From the NCBI GenBank assembly GCA_029582165.1, contig CM055869.1, forward strand, positions 5,984,425-6,048,424: a stretch of 64,000 nt of DNA, written 5' to 3'. This DNA comes from Portulaca oleracea. Lineage: Eukaryota; Streptophyta; Magnoliopsida; Caryophyllales; Portulacaceae. Each line of letters begins with the position of its first letter. The stretch's first letter is position 1. The translations under genes were made by a program, and so were the position numbers. The notes under the pieces were generated by a model. That model saw only the letters and a program-made list of their open reading frames with translations. It ran no database searches and had not been told where the DNA came from. Below, in pieces: positions 48,501 through 59,799 of this stretch.

Positions 48501-51500
48501 AAGTGCTATGAGAGTGCCTTGAGGTAAAAGGAGTACAATACCCTTATATTCGAGCCATTAGAGATATGTATGACAATGTTAAAACCTATGTTAGGAGTTC
48601 AGTGGGGTCTACGAAAGATTTTCATCAAGGGTATGCTTTAGTCTGTTTCTTTTTAATTTGGTTATAAATGAGTTGGCTAAGGACATTTAGGATGAGTTAT
48701 TGTAGTGTATGCTTTTCGTGGATGATATAGTTCTGATTGGTGAATCAAGTGAAAGATTAAATAACAAGGTGGAGCTTTAGTAGTGATACCTTGAAGTCTA
48801 GGAGTTTTGATTGGGTAGGTCGAAGATGGGTTATTATGAGGTGTCATTTTAATGGGGTTGACACAGAAGGTAACAGTCAAGTTGTCACCGGGGATTATTA
48901 TATCTTGGGTGGAAAAGTTTCGGTACTTGGGATCTATTTTGCAAAGTGATGGGGATATTAGTGAGGATATAACGCACTGGATAAAGGTTGGTTGGCAAAA
49001 ATGGAAGCGACTTCAGGAGTGTTGTTTGATTATAGAGCATCGCTTAAGCTTATAGAAAAGGTGTATCGTGTGGTAGTTAGAGCAACAATGTTATATGGAT
49101 CAGAATGTTAGGGTGCAAAGGTGTGGCATTTTCAAAGGTTGAATGTGGCAAAAATGAGGATGGTACAGTGGATTTGTGGGTTCACCAAGTTGGATAGGAT
49201 TAGGAATAATGTGTATCGCGATAAGTTAGGGGTAACCAACATTGATGATAAGTTTTGAGCGATAGGCCGAGATGGTTTGGTCATGTGTATAGGAGGAGTG
49301 CATATGCTCTAGTTTGGAGATGTGATAGAATTTTGCTTCCACCATGCTACCCTGGGTGTGGGAGGCCTAGGAAATCTGAGGGAGGTGATTAGAGACTGAA
49401 ACACTTAAGCTTAGTGGAGAACATTGCACTTAGATAGGGGTGTTTGGCGAGCTAGGTTAAGGTAGTCAGGTGGGGGGAGCAATTGCCAGTTGAATGCCAT
49501 GTTTTGCTTTGTATGGGTGTTCTCTTGTACTCTCGTTGTGTTTGTGTTTTTAGGTACATGTAGTTCACTTGTTCAGTTATTATTGCTTGAAGCTGTCAGG
49601 TATGAGGGTTATTTCTCTATATGATTCTTTTGTTCCTTGGTTTTCCTTGCAGTTTTTCTTTTGGTTTTTGAGATGGTTTTGTATATGGTTTTCAAAAGGT
49701 TTTTTTGGGTCTGTCAAAACCCTCCTCTTCATGCACTACTGTGCATGGGGGGGGGGGGGGGGAAGAAGGCTACCTATATCTAGGCTCTCCAGATCTCACG
49801 TTAGCAGGTCTATACTAAGGACTATTGTTGTTGTTTGTAGTATTTGATCTATATTGAAGGATGAGGATGGTTTTTCATAGGCTGCGTCTGTTTGGATTAA
49901 TAACATGGTAGTATTGTTAATGCTTCAGATTAGCAGCTGTTAGTGCCTTAAGTTTGAAGTGCCCCCCCCCCCCCTACCCCTATCTTGACCAGAAAGATCA
50001 GTTCTAAGTGACTGCTGTTGCAGGAGAAGCAAAGGATGAAAGTGAAGGAGAAGTTTGACAAATTTGTAAAAGAGAAGTTGCTGGAATTCTGTGATGTGCT
50101 TGACATACAAGTATCTAAAGCTAGTGCTAAAAAGGTATGTATAAAGCCATTCAATGGTGGGAGAGTTACTTGTATAAGCAGTGTGCCTAGCAGTTCAATG
50201 GGGCACTTTGGACCTTTTTTATGTGGAAAGTGGAAACACATGTGAACTTTTGAACAACAATTTTTATTTTATATTTTTAATAAAAAAAACTAGGAGTTCT
50301 CCAGATAAGGCCCCCTCTTTGTCTGAAGATGTCAGATGTTGCATGTGCTGATTTGTGGCTGTGTTGTTATTGTGTTCACTCTAGTCAACCTAATTATAAG
50401 AGAGATTAAGCATGATCTGATCATGCCTATCCTGTTCTCCCATGGATAAGCTAAATTCATCTGATATTTTATATATCTAGCAGAGTATGGTGACATCATA
50501 TCTAACCTAAATGTGAAGAGGATGAAAGAAGCTAGAAGATTTCTTGTGCTCTCAATGCTCACAAAACAAATAAGCTATGCACATCTCTTTTGGCGCACTG
50601 GAAAGAATGGAAGTAGGGCGTGACATAGTAGCAGCATTAGCGATTATCCAGCATGTTATAATGCTTTCATTCGATGCTGATCCTCTAATATCATATTTGA
50701 ATGTCTTTTTCAAGATTGTTTTTTGAGATTATGATGTCGATTCAAATTAATCGCCAGGAAGATATTGTTACCAAGCTTATTGACTTTTTGATGGCCCCTC
50801 ATGCAACAACAACAGTCTTGCTTGCAGAGAAGGATCAGGTTTGTTTCAAAGATATGTGATATTGGTTGGTTTTTGCTATGTTATTCTATCATTCTTCATG
50901 GAAATCACCACTGTTGACGCTGGGTATGGCTGTTTAAGGGCAAGAAGCGCAAGAGGACTGTCTCGAAAAGTGCTTCTAAGTCATCCAGCAAACGCTCATC
51001 CAAGGTGCTTCCTCCTCTCTGTTTCCCCTCACCCAGTTCAGAGGATTGTGTTCACTCCAAAGATGCCCATGGAGAAGCATCTTGGGTTTCGTTAAGTAAT
51101 ATATGCTTAATGTTTCAGGAGTCTTATGTTTTAACGGATCTGGAAATAATATAATTCGAAATGAGAGGCATTAGCATTGCTTAATCCTGTTTTTATCTAA
51201 ATCCTTCAAATCTGCTTCAGTTTCTATTTGCTGACATAGTTGCCTAGCCAGACCAAAACAGGTAGTGCTTCTAAAAAGGATGAAGAAAAGAGTTTGTCAG
51301 AGACTGATGATGAGTCAGATGCAGAAGAAGAAAAGGAAGAAAAAGACGATGAAGAAAGAGATGAGGAAGAGGAAAAGGTGAATGGTGTAGAAGAAAGATC
51401 AGAAGATGAAAAATCTAACCACTCCGATAGTGAGGAAAAACAAGATGAAACTGAAGATGAACCGGAAGAGATTACTGCCAAGAAGAGAAAGCGGTCTGGT

Positions 51501-53787
51501 AAAACAAGTCAGGAAAGAAAGAAAAAGGCTCAAAAAACAGAATCTGCTGGAAAGGCGGCAAGCAAGAAGAATACCAGTACAAAGAAATCCAGTTCATCGA
51601 CAAAGGCAACACCGAAGAAATCATCTTCAAGCAATGCCAAGGGCAAGGAGGACAAAAGTGATGACGTAACACCAAAGGTATTTTCGAGGAAGAAGAAAGA
51701 TGAAGTGTCGCAAAAAGAGAAGCCCTCCGCTTCAAAGAAGTCAACCCCTAAGGAGAAATCAGGTAAGTGACAACACTTGGACGCTATCTTCTCTGAGCTC
51801 CTATAATATTCCTCCACAGATTGGTCATTTTGAGTGTTCCTATCTTTATTTGACTTTTATTAGAGTCCGGGAGAAGAAACAACGAGAATAAGTTGGTTGA
51901 TTCATCAAATTATGGATTATCGTCGAATATTTAGTTTGGAAGATGCTATAAATAGAAAAATTGTAACTTTTCCAACTTAAAAGTTCTGTGTAGTGAAAAT
52001 TTTTGCTTTCATCATCTTGTTAGACATTCTCAGAAATATTAGCCTGTTGGTAGTATGGAGAATTGTATGGTTTTTCTCTCAAGGGGAAGAATAATTCACC
52101 GTTTAGTGAGTTTTGAAAATTTAAAGGATTAGGAAGATTACTCGAACATGGAAGCTATAAAATTCTTGAGTACTCTGTTATTGAGGAACTTATTTCTCAG
52201 TTAAGCAGGAATAGGCAATCTGGTTGTCCTAGTTATATACACTTCCTGGATATGAAGTTTTAGTTTGTTGTGATGTCTGAAGGCAAAAAACCTGTCAAAG
52301 AGAAGGAAAAATCAAAGTCAAAAGAAGAAAAACTGAAGCCAAGTGATGATGAACTGAAGACCGCTATATGTGACATTCTTAAAGAAGTTGACTTCAACAC
52401 GGTAAGAATGTGATTTCTTGTTGCTTTTGTGTGTGAGCTTCTGAGCTGGCTTCGCGATACACTTTGATTGGATGATGGACAAAGCATCTCATTTCATTGT
52501 TTTACATCATACATTGGCTACTCTCAATCTCTAGTTGTTTTAGTGTTGACTATCTTTGTTATGTGGATGCTTCAGCTCGAATCTTGCGTGTGACAGTTAC
52601 TCTTGTGTCTTTAGAGATCTAAGCCTTTTGGTACCATTTGTGAGTCTCTGAGTTTTCTGGTTTGGAATGTTAAGAAAGTACCATACAGGCTTTCGGATAG
52701 TTGGCTCGAAAATATTTTCCCTTCTGCTGAAACTCTTAAAAGTAAATTTAAGCGGTTTCATAGTAATGGCCATTGGTTATTAACTTCAGTTATCAAAGTC
52801 AAAACAGCAGTAAACTTGAATCTAATGGCGACATCAAACTGACCCAATTATTTATGGTTTTGACGTCAAACTGGTCTATTGCCGCATGCATTGTCTGCTG
52901 TTTGGAGTAATCCTGTTGCACGTTCATCAATAGGGCTGTCACTGATCTGGGTTCCTAGACTGCTGGTTTGTCGGCACAATCCTCACATAAGCCTTTGTTT
53001 TTGGTGTGTTCGCTCAATCTGTTTGCATCTGTGTGTAGAAGCAGAGTTTAATTCTTCTGGAGTGCTATTTAGCCTTAACCAAATTTTACGTTTGTGCCTT
53101 GTGATGATCCTGATTCTGTTTTCATCTTCATGTTTCAGGCAACCTTTACTGATATTCTGAAGCAGCTTGGTATGTTACTATTTTCCCTTGCCCTCAGCCC
53201 CTCAACTTTGATTATGAATATGTAATCTGGACACACCACCATCACCATGTGCCAAGTGATTGGACCTCCTAAAATAGAACCAGAATTTCGAGGAAGTTTA
53301 TTTTTGGGGGAATGGGGATGGCTAGCCCGATTCAATGCCTTAAGATTCCGTATATACTTGATTGTAATCATGTAGACTGTCTGAACATGGGTGCGGTAGT
53401 GTAAAATACCTAGTCGTTGCAGTGCTTATCTTACGGAGTGCGCAAATTTAGGTTTTGCAGTGGGACCTCATCAGTGTTTTCCATGTAGTTGCAAGAATCA
53501 TAAAGGAGCAAACCTACCACTTCAATATTTCATCCCTGGATTCAAATAACCTTTCTTCCGTTCATTTTTGGGTCTAAGGCTTCGTGTTTACTTGATAAAA
53601 TTTAAACGTTACGTGTGCAGCCAAGCAATTCAACACCGACTTGACACCAAGAAAGTCATCAATCAAGCTCATGATTCAGGATGAGCTTACAAAACTTGCA
53701 GAAGAAGCGGATGACGAAGAAGATGGAGACGATGGGGATGGCGAGAAAGATAAGGCCCAGGCCGCTGCCAAAGAGGTAGCGGCTTAA
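39614..53787 (+). CDS. DEK: DEK domain chromatin-associated protein
   Basis: Eleven coding exons: 39614-40405, 40491-40524, 43835-43914, 47232-47291, 50024-50134, 50758-50838, 50939-51004, 51240-51762, 52283-52401, 53139-53169 and 53621-53787. All borders are GT-AG and the phases join, giving 687 residues. Plant DEK proteins bind histones and DNA in the nucleus and influence chromatin compaction, topology and gene expression. Residues 1-230 are extremely acidic (Glu/Lys), with three 10-residue repeats of the EEKQEAEENV kind. Basic KKRSRGKSAG and RPVRERKSVERL follow. The SAP-like DNA-binding region spans exons 3-6 (about 276-386; EKFDKFVKEKLLEFCDVLDI, EDIVTKLIDFLMAPHATT). A lysine-serine rich disordered part with nuclear-localisation-like clusters covers 387-600. 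The DEK C-terminal domain is at about 604-658 (ELKTAICDILKEVDFNT through PRKSSIKLMIQDELTKL), and the tail is acidic. Introns 2-4 hold LINE insertions and are each about 2.7-3.3 kb. It is closest to the DEK3/DEK4 type; the exact paralogue is uncertain. Confidence 0.92.
40031..40120 (+). repeat. Three 30-bp coding repeats in DEK exon 1
   Basis: Three consecutive in-frame 30-base units, each starting GAGGA(G/A)AAGCAAGAG, encode EEKQEAEENV, EEKQEAEENV and EEKQESEENE. The first two differ at one base. They add length to the acidic N-terminal region without changing the frame. Confidence 0.9.
40873..41332. mobile_element. GCGC-type repeat in DEK intron 2, possible TIR element
   Basis: Bounded by TTTTAAAAAAGCGCGCGA at the left and AACGCTTTTTTAATC at the right, which are loosely inverted. 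The interior has the GCGCCTTA, GCGCCTCA and TGCGCTTTTTTGCACCC words of the family also seen at 1585-1895. It includes a TTTA microsatellite near 40985-41010. No coding capacity. Confidence 0.45.
41885..42053. repeat. GCGC-type repeat, left part, split by an L1 insertion
   Basis: GC-rich words (AAAAAAGCGCAGGGC, GGGTACGCTTTTGAAC, TTTTTTGCGC) of the dispersed family. It resumes after the L1 fragment with AGTGAAGTGCGCTTTTTGC at 42481. Confidence 0.5.
42054..42480 (-). mobile_element. 5'-truncated L1 LINE with 12-bp target-site duplication
   Basis: The 12-base repeat AGTGAAGTGCGC flanks the insert exactly (42042-42053 and 42481-42492). Read on the minus strand it encodes the extreme C-terminus of an L1 reverse transcriptase protein (VIFWSIWRERNQRVFEG, then a stop after VQFVDSLYFGCI) and ends in an A-rich tail (T-run at 42056-42062). 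Perfect duplications, 5' truncation and an A tail are the marks of target-primed reverse transcription. It sits antisense in DEK intron 2. Confidence 0.85.
42511..42536. repeat. (CT)n microsatellite
   Basis: About 13 CT units begin a pyrimidine-rich stretch running to about 42690 in DEK intron 2. Confidence 0.9.
45031..45296. repeat. 141-bp tandem duplication in DEK intron 3
   Basis: The sequence beginning GTTGGCTTGAAGTCCAGTGC at 45031 restarts at 45172 and runs nearly identically through GGTGAACCATG. The copies differ mainly in the length of an internal T-run (about 21 against 12) and a base near the end, so the duplication is recent. Confidence 0.9.
45480..46600 (-). mobile_element. L1 LINE 3' fragment, interrupted by an RTE LINE
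   Basis: When the RTE insert (45730-46489) and one copy of its target repeat are removed, the minus strand reads continuously as an L1 C-terminus: AMWKERKRQIEDKALSLENF, then FKLYLLRTLYSWSMVIKGY, then a stop, followed by an L1-like 3' region (TTTGTCAATAAATAAATAG seen on the plus strand). It lies antisense in DEK intron 3. The outer limits are approximate. Confidence 0.7.
45730..46489 (-). mobile_element. 5'-truncated RTE LINE nested in L1, 18-bp target-site duplication
   Basis: The 18-base repeat CAATGTCCTCAAAAGGTA is identical at 45712-45729 and 46490-46507. The minus strand of the insert encodes the C-terminal part of an RTE-clade reverse transcriptase (TVARPAMLYGPECWATKK, EMRMVQWICGYTRLNRIRND, RETRLRWLAHILRRSEDAPV). 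It then has the RTE 3' block (GGTTGCCTACATCTGGATCC) and a (TTTG)n tail at the plus-strand start. The frame stays open through much of it, suggesting a fairly young insertion. Confidence 0.9.
47800..49838 (+). mobile_element. RTE LINE, degraded, in DEK intron 4
   Basis: In shifting frames this reads like an RTE reverse transcriptase: RTRDLVNVTCVKE, EEVREALKKLKCGKA, DLEKAYDRVP (48468-48499), a FVDDIVLIGES-like catalytic motif (48715-48745), FRYLGSILQSDGDISEDI (48920-48975), then MRMVQWICGFTKLDRIRNN. It ends in the 3' block AAGGCTACCTATATCTAGG and a (TTG)n tail (49823-49837). Many stops, frameshifts and expanded G-runs (47911, 48010, 49747) make it dead. It lies in the same sense as DEK. The 5' limit is a guess. 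Confidence 0.85.
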
Positions 53788-54357
53788 TTCATGAGTCATG
53801 ACACCCAAGAACGGCGTATAATTAATTCATGTAATTTCCTGTTGTTAGTGCTCCTCTCTTCCTCGCGATTCTGTCTCGGGGGTAGACAAAATAGGCTGTA
53901 TTCAACTTAGTGCTTGCTGTGCTTTATGTTGTGAAGTCTGTATAAGTGCTTGTAATTTTAATCAGTAGTTGGTTAATGTCCCAGCAAACAAAGTACATAC
54001 TAATTATATGCTGGGATTTGAAATCTGTAGAACAGTCGAAAATGGTAACTTATGCTGCTCGTAGTAGTACTGTAAAACATCCATAGACTCGTAGATTCGG
54101 GGGTCGAGGAACATTGTTACTTCATCCCTCATGTTGTGCTCTGAACTTTCTTTGGTTCAAAGTTGACAATTTATTGAGAACTCTTATGCAATGTGTTTGA
54201 GGGAACTTGCACAATGTTTTGCTCAGAAGGCATGGCTTTAAATGCCCCTTTCAGTGTTGGTCTTGTTGACACTGGTTTAGGTTCTTGGGGGAGGTAGATG
54301 TAGGTACTAGGTAGCCTTAATTCAGTTGGTGTAGATAAATAAGCAATTGATTCCAGC
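53788..54357 (+). other. DEK 3' untranslated region and flank
   Basis: No gene here. The first 300 or so bases after the DEK stop codon are probably its 3' untranslated region. The exact end is not clear. Confidence 0.5.
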
Positions 54358-54880
54358 CTTTTTTTTTTTTTTTTATTTTATGGTGCGGTGTGATATTACA
54401 ATTCATTATACTATCAAATATTCTTTCATATTTCACCGTATTTTACAATAATCATAACCAATATCTTTGCTCACTTTTTTTTTCCTTACTTTCTCATATA
54501 TTTTTCACATTCTCTCTCATCTACCACATTAAGCCATTAAGGCCCTGTTCTTTTATACGGTTGACTGACTGTGGTGCCACAACACACCACACTTTGCCAG
54601 AACTCACCATAACATACCAATCCACCACAATTTACCACAACCCACCACAATCAATTTTTTCACATTTATAAAAAAAAACAAAACCCACCACAACTTACCT
54701 ATAATTCACCACAATCCACTACAATTTCACCACACCGTACCGCAACTAGCCGTAGAAAAGAATAGGGCCTTAACCATACTCTCCACAAATTTATCATATT
54801 TTTCCAACCGTATTTTTCACAATTTCACAATACCGCACATTTTGATATCATATCAGCCGCATAAAAGAACGGATGTGAAT
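54358..54880 (+). mobile_element. Tourist-like MITE, outer copy D (interrupted)
   Basis: Begins after a T-run with TTTTATGGTGCGGTGTGATA and ends CAGCCGCATAAAAGAACGGATG. The interior words match the family (TTTCACCGTATTTTACA, TTCTCTCTCATCTACCACATT). It is interrupted at 54541 by another copy of the same family. Confidence 0.6.
54541..54769 (+). mobile_element. Tourist-like MITE nested in copy D
   Basis: Clean inverted ends (GGCCCTGTTCTTTTATACGG and CCGTAGAAAAGAATAGGGCC) are flanked on both sides by TTAA, consistent with a TTA or TAA target-site duplication. The interior is CACCACAA-rich. Confidence 0.85.
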
Positions 54881-55902
54881 ATTAGTACAAATTTAAGATT
54901 CCCCTAGTGATAGTACGCTTGTCAAAAGTAGGTCGTTTTTGTTGAGATGATATCCTCAAAGAAGAATGATGAAAGTGTGTAAATGGCTTTTCTTAAGCCA
55001 CGTTTTTGCACATGAGGCATTCAAAAGAGTTGTACTTTTAACTTCTCTTTCGGCTTTTTAGAGCAAACATGATGGGGCACTCTCTTCACCCAACACAATA
55101 GTCACCAGTCAGTCTCACAAGTCACAAGTCTCAATTTCCCCTAATATAGAAATGGCAAAGGCTAAGCATTAGTTAGGTTATTTGTAATGCAATTTATTAG
55201 ATGCATTCGAAACATGTATTCCAAATATTACGATTGTTAATGCACATATATTAGGTTATTAACTTTTACTATTATAATTATCCACTCATAAATATTCAAA
55301 GCACATGCTCTAAGTGCATATAATATATATTGCATGCGTAACATGGATATTCTCATTTTATTCTTATTACTTCCACATCATCTAAATTAATAATTAAAAG
55401 TGAAATAGTAATTGACATATAAAGGACACTCAACTGTACAGTAAAGAAAATCACTTTAAAAAATATATGTGAACCATAAAAAAATCACAAATTTTTAATC
55501 TAATACATATTAATCTTTATTCTTACTATAAATTTATTAATATATGAGCTTTAATTTATAATAGCTAATTTAGTTACTATAACTTCAATAATTTAGTATA
55601 ACAATCCTAGTTAATCATTTTTTCATATTTAATTTATAAAATTTTAATTGCTAACTTGATTAATTATATGTAATAATTAAATTTAGTGATCCTAATTAAA
55701 TACCTTATACTCTTTAACATTTTTCTTAAAGCTTCTTTAACGTTACTAATTACGATTAATAGAATAAGTTTCCATTTACAAATACAAGAATTAATGTTTT
55801 ACAATGCAAGTAGGAGGGGGGGGGGGTTGTTTCATTGAAATGGGATTTAAGTGGGCTGGCCACGTATTTTATAGTATTTCATGTAGTTCAACATTTTTTT
55901 TA
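54881..55902. other. Intergenic; AT-rich, nothing recognised
   Basis: AT-rich DNA with a short G-run (55816-55826). No coding or repeat signal that I can support. Confidence 0.5.
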
Positions 55903-56256
55903 GGGAAATTGGATTCTAAATTTCTAATAATACGAATTTTTGGTCATATAAGACTAAATAATACGAACTTTTGATTTGGTGATAAATAATACGAACTTTA
56001 ATTTCATGTTGCTCTAAACAGTACGTCACTGAGTTAAATTGAACTTAACTCGGCGGCGGATGATGTGGTGGCGAAGAAGGTGTGATTTCTCCGTCGCCAC
56101 GTCATCCGCCGCCGAGTTGTTCAATTTAACTCGGTGGGTGGAGTACTGTTCAGAGCAACATGGGGTTAAAGTTCGTATTATTTATCACTAAATTAAAAGT
56201 TCATATTATTTAGTTTTATATGGCCAAACGTTTGTATTATTAAAATCCAATTTCCC
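55903..56256. mobile_element. Mutator-like foldback MITE, copy 2
   Basis: The ends GGGAAATTGGATTCTAAATT and TTAAAATCCAATTTCCC are inverted, and the homology continues inward almost to the centre, where AACTCGGCGGCGGATGATG is answered by CATCCGCCGCCGAGTT. The whole 354 bases can fold into one long hairpin. The direct repeat TTTTTTTTA (9 bases) flanks it on both sides. Non-coding. Confidence 0.8.
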
Positions 56257-56321
56257 TTTTTTTTATGTAAAAGTGCGGTACGACACGATATGATGACACA
56301 GCTCACCATATTACTCATATT

Positions 56322-57350
56322 CTATTCTTTTATGTTGTAGGTTGCGGTGTGATACCACATCACATCGTAATTTTTAATTTCTATCACACTTCACCACACC
56401 ATACCGCTTCTTCTTTTATATTCCCTCCGTTCCATATTAATTGACAATATTTATTGTTCAACACCCCCCAAAGTTCAGTGCATTATTGTCCAATGTCAAA
56501 GTTCAGTGCATTATTGTCCAATACCCCAAAAGTTCAGTATATTAGCGTCCAAAACTCCTAATATGTTTGAAAGACTAATTATTAGTATACATTTCAAATC
56601 TATTTTTTCTATTTCTACTTTTATAATTTTTCACTTAATTTTTTAACTTAAAAAAACCAATTTACTTTTTCCAATTTCAAATTAAAAACGCCTACCCCAC
56701 CTACGACAACTCAAACTACAACTCACCACACTTTTTCAATTTTCACCGCCCTGCACCGCACCATCACCGCACTCCACCAACTGCATAAAAGAACAGGGTC
56801 ATATTCTTCCATACTTTACCACAGTCATTACCAATATAACTCTTCACTTTTCTCTCCCCTCAATTTTCTCCTCTACTTTTCACGTTCTCTCTCTTCACCT
56901 ACCATATCAATTACACTTTTCACAAATTGTACCATGTCATTCCACACCTTATCGCATTTTTCACAATTTCACCACACCTCATCATTTTCACATCTTATCA
57001 ACTACGCAAAAGAACAGGGCATTATTCTCACATTTGAGAGTATATTTGGGTCGAGATTATTTTGAGCCCGCCATGAAAAAGGTGAGGGTCAATTTTGTCC
57101 CACATAAAAGTCTCCTATGTTTTATGTTGATTTCTCAATGTACTACTCAATATTATTCCACACTTCGCCACATTTTACTACAATCATTATTAACATATCT
57201 TCTCATTTTTTTCTTCTATTTTTCAAATTTTCTCTCCTTACCTACCCCACTTGCTATAACTCACCACAATTCACCATAATTCACCACATTATTCAATGAT
57301 TTCATCTCACCACATCATCACCGCTCTCCACTCACAAAAAAAAAGACCTA
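56322..57350 (+). mobile_element. Cluster of Tourist-like MITE copies, partly nested
   Basis: At least three copies are run together: one from TTCTATTCTTTTATGTTGTAGG to CTGCATAAAAGAACAGGGTC (about 56322-56800, itself interrupted near 56420 by Stowaway-like CCCTCCGTTCC and other sequence), one ending CTACGCAAAAGAACAGGGC (about 57020) and one from about 57130 to 57345. The interiors share CACCACACC, CCACTTTACCACAGTCATTACC and TCTCTCC words. Boundaries are approximate. Confidence 0.6.
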
Positions 57351-58872
57351 AAATCGCCATTAAAAAAAAGGCCACGCCTTATAGTTTGGTGGAATATATC
57401 AAGTGGCACCAAACAACTCTAAATAGAAAAGGCAAAGGTTAGGTAGATACATTAATTACTCAATTTGCTAATATGACATTATTATTAGTAGTAACAATAG
57501 CTAGTAGCTAGATAACATTAATTATCTTATGAGAATAAGATAAGTGGTGAAATTTAAAGTTGTGTTGACCAATAGGTTTATGATGAGTACCCTTTGAAGG
57601 AAAGTAGAAGATGAAAACTTAAAGTTTAAAGTAGAAGATAAAATTGGGTGATTTTAAATTTGTGGTTGTTTGACTAACATAGAAAAAGATGATCGAACAT
57701 CTTTGGTCTTCAAGGGTTGTTCTAACTCTATAGCCATTGTGCTTTCTTTAGCTTTATCTCTTGTTATTCTTTCTCTACCTTTATATTGTCCAGCCAAACA
57801 AGAAAAGGTAAAATAGACAAAACACCAAAAAAAAATAGAATATCAATTTCAATATGGGATCACTTAATAGGCACCCGTAATTCTTATATAAAATCGTCTT
57901 ATCATAAATTTATCGCAAGATGTATAATTTTGTGGTGACTATTTAATATTTATCAATATAGATAAGTGTCTAATAATTTATTTGCGTTGACTCAGATAAA
58001 AGTTACATCAACCTCATGATAAATTATTAGTCACATTCGTATTATAAAGTCATTCTAATATCACTTATTAGTCATGATAAAATGTTCAAAATGTCCCATT
58101 GTAAGCAGTCTATCTCACGATAAATTTATGTAAGTTAGTTTTATATTAGAATTTGCGAACACACTATTACATAATGTTACTGTTAAGAATATAAGCATGG
58201 CAAATGAGTGTTGAGTTTGGCTCAAAAAATTTGAGTTATGAGTACCTGAAACTTTGAACTCTTTTTTTTTTTTTTGATCAATGAAGGCCCTGAGAGCCCA
58301 TTTTATTCAACATCCACATTACAAAATTTAAATTTGAGAAGACTAGTCCATTCTATGATGAATTTTTGGATGATAATACATTGGATTTTAGGGGTATTGG
58401 ACAATTATGTACTGAGTTTTTTTTTTTAATATTAATCCACTGAACTTTGAAGGTATTGGACAATAATTCACCCAAATGATAGTTGACTTGGTGGCGGTCC
58501 TCGTGGCCGGCTGAGGAAACGATGTGTCAAAAAGTTAAATTTTTTGTCAAGTAAGAAAGTACACATAAGTAAGATGACTAATATATTTTTTTAAAAAAAA
58601 AGGAAAAACGACACCTCGAAGTAGCACTATCACCGTGTCAACCGCCACCAAAATTGTCTAATACCCCTAAAGTTCAGTGTATTAGAATCCAAGAAAAAAG
58701 TTCAATATATTATTATGCAATATCCTTAAAATTCAGTGTATTATCGTGCAATAATTCTTTTATGATTAAAAAATAAGGTGTTTTGTTTTCTTTTACTTGA
58801 AAATTAGTAAAATCTTATGTGTCACTTCTGCAGTCTATAATGGTCTTCTCTGACCACCTTAGTTCTCGAACC
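57351..58872. other. Intergenic; nothing recognised
   Basis: AT-rich DNA. Two copies of the phrase AAAGTTCAGTGTATTA or its relatives (near 58440 and 58670, also 56470-56550) suggest another short repeat that I cannot delimit. Confidence 0.4.
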
Positions 58873-59486
58873 TAGGGATGACAATAAAACCCGTATCCAC
58901 GGGTACCCGCCTCTACCCGCCCCGCAAAAAGCGGGTAAGGGTACAAATTTTTTAAAAAATACGGGTATGGGTTGGGTATGGATACGGGTCGGGTACAGGG
59001 TAGTACCCGGTGGGTACCCGACCCGACCCGCCCCGCAAATAAGAAGCCCAGAATTTAGCCAAGGCCCACTCAGATTTCGGCCCAGAAAGACTGTCTCTCT
59101 GCCTAGTGTTCTTTTTAATTTTTCCCCGTCACTCCCTCACGGCTCTTTTCTTATGCCCCATGCGCTGCTAAAGGTTCTTTTCTTATGAAAATATCATATC
59201 ATTTTGATTTCCAAAAATATCATATCATAGCCTCGAAAACAGTGGTTAAATTACCCGAATACAACCCGTTAATTTGTGCATATGGGTGTAAAATGGGTGG
59301 TAAAATTTAATCTTTATGTATACCCGCATAGTACCCGTTGTACCCGCATACCCGGTGGGTACGGGTAAGGGTACAAATATTTAGTACCCGCTAAATATGG
59401 GTAAGGTTAAGGGTAGTGATTTTGAAAACGGGTACGGGTAAGGGTACGACTCTACCCGCCCCGAACCCGCCCCATCGCCGTCCCTA
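58873..59486. mobile_element. hAT-like non-autonomous element
   Basis: The ends TAGGGATGACAAT and GCCGTCCCTA are inverted, and the flanking 8-mers CTCGAACC and CTCAAACC match at seven of eight positions, as expected for an old hAT duplication. Both arms are rich in TACCCG, ACCCGC and GGGTAC words, a hallmark of this widespread plant repeat type. Non-coding. Confidence 0.75.
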
Positions 59487-59799
59487 CTCAAACCTAGACC
59501 CTTACGGTCTAACCCACCCTCTCCTTTTTTTTTTCTTTTTTCTTTTATTTTTGGGGGAGGGGGATTTCTCATTTCTAGTTGTCTTATAATAACTTTATTA
59601 AAAAGAAATTTGAACATTTTTCTTTTAAAAAACTATGGCATGCTTTGACAAAAACATATACTCATAAATTTACAAGAACTTGTACAAATTGGTATCTTAA
59701 AACTAGAATTATAATTTTAAATTTGATTCTTAAAGTAAAAATATATCTAATCTAATCGAACTGAAATTTCAAAGACCAGTACCAAAACCGACTCACTGC

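Noticed and set aside
51224..51817. Serine- and phenylalanine-rich minus frames
   Set aside because: Antisense shadows of DEK exon 8, which has correct splice borders and phase on the plus strand.
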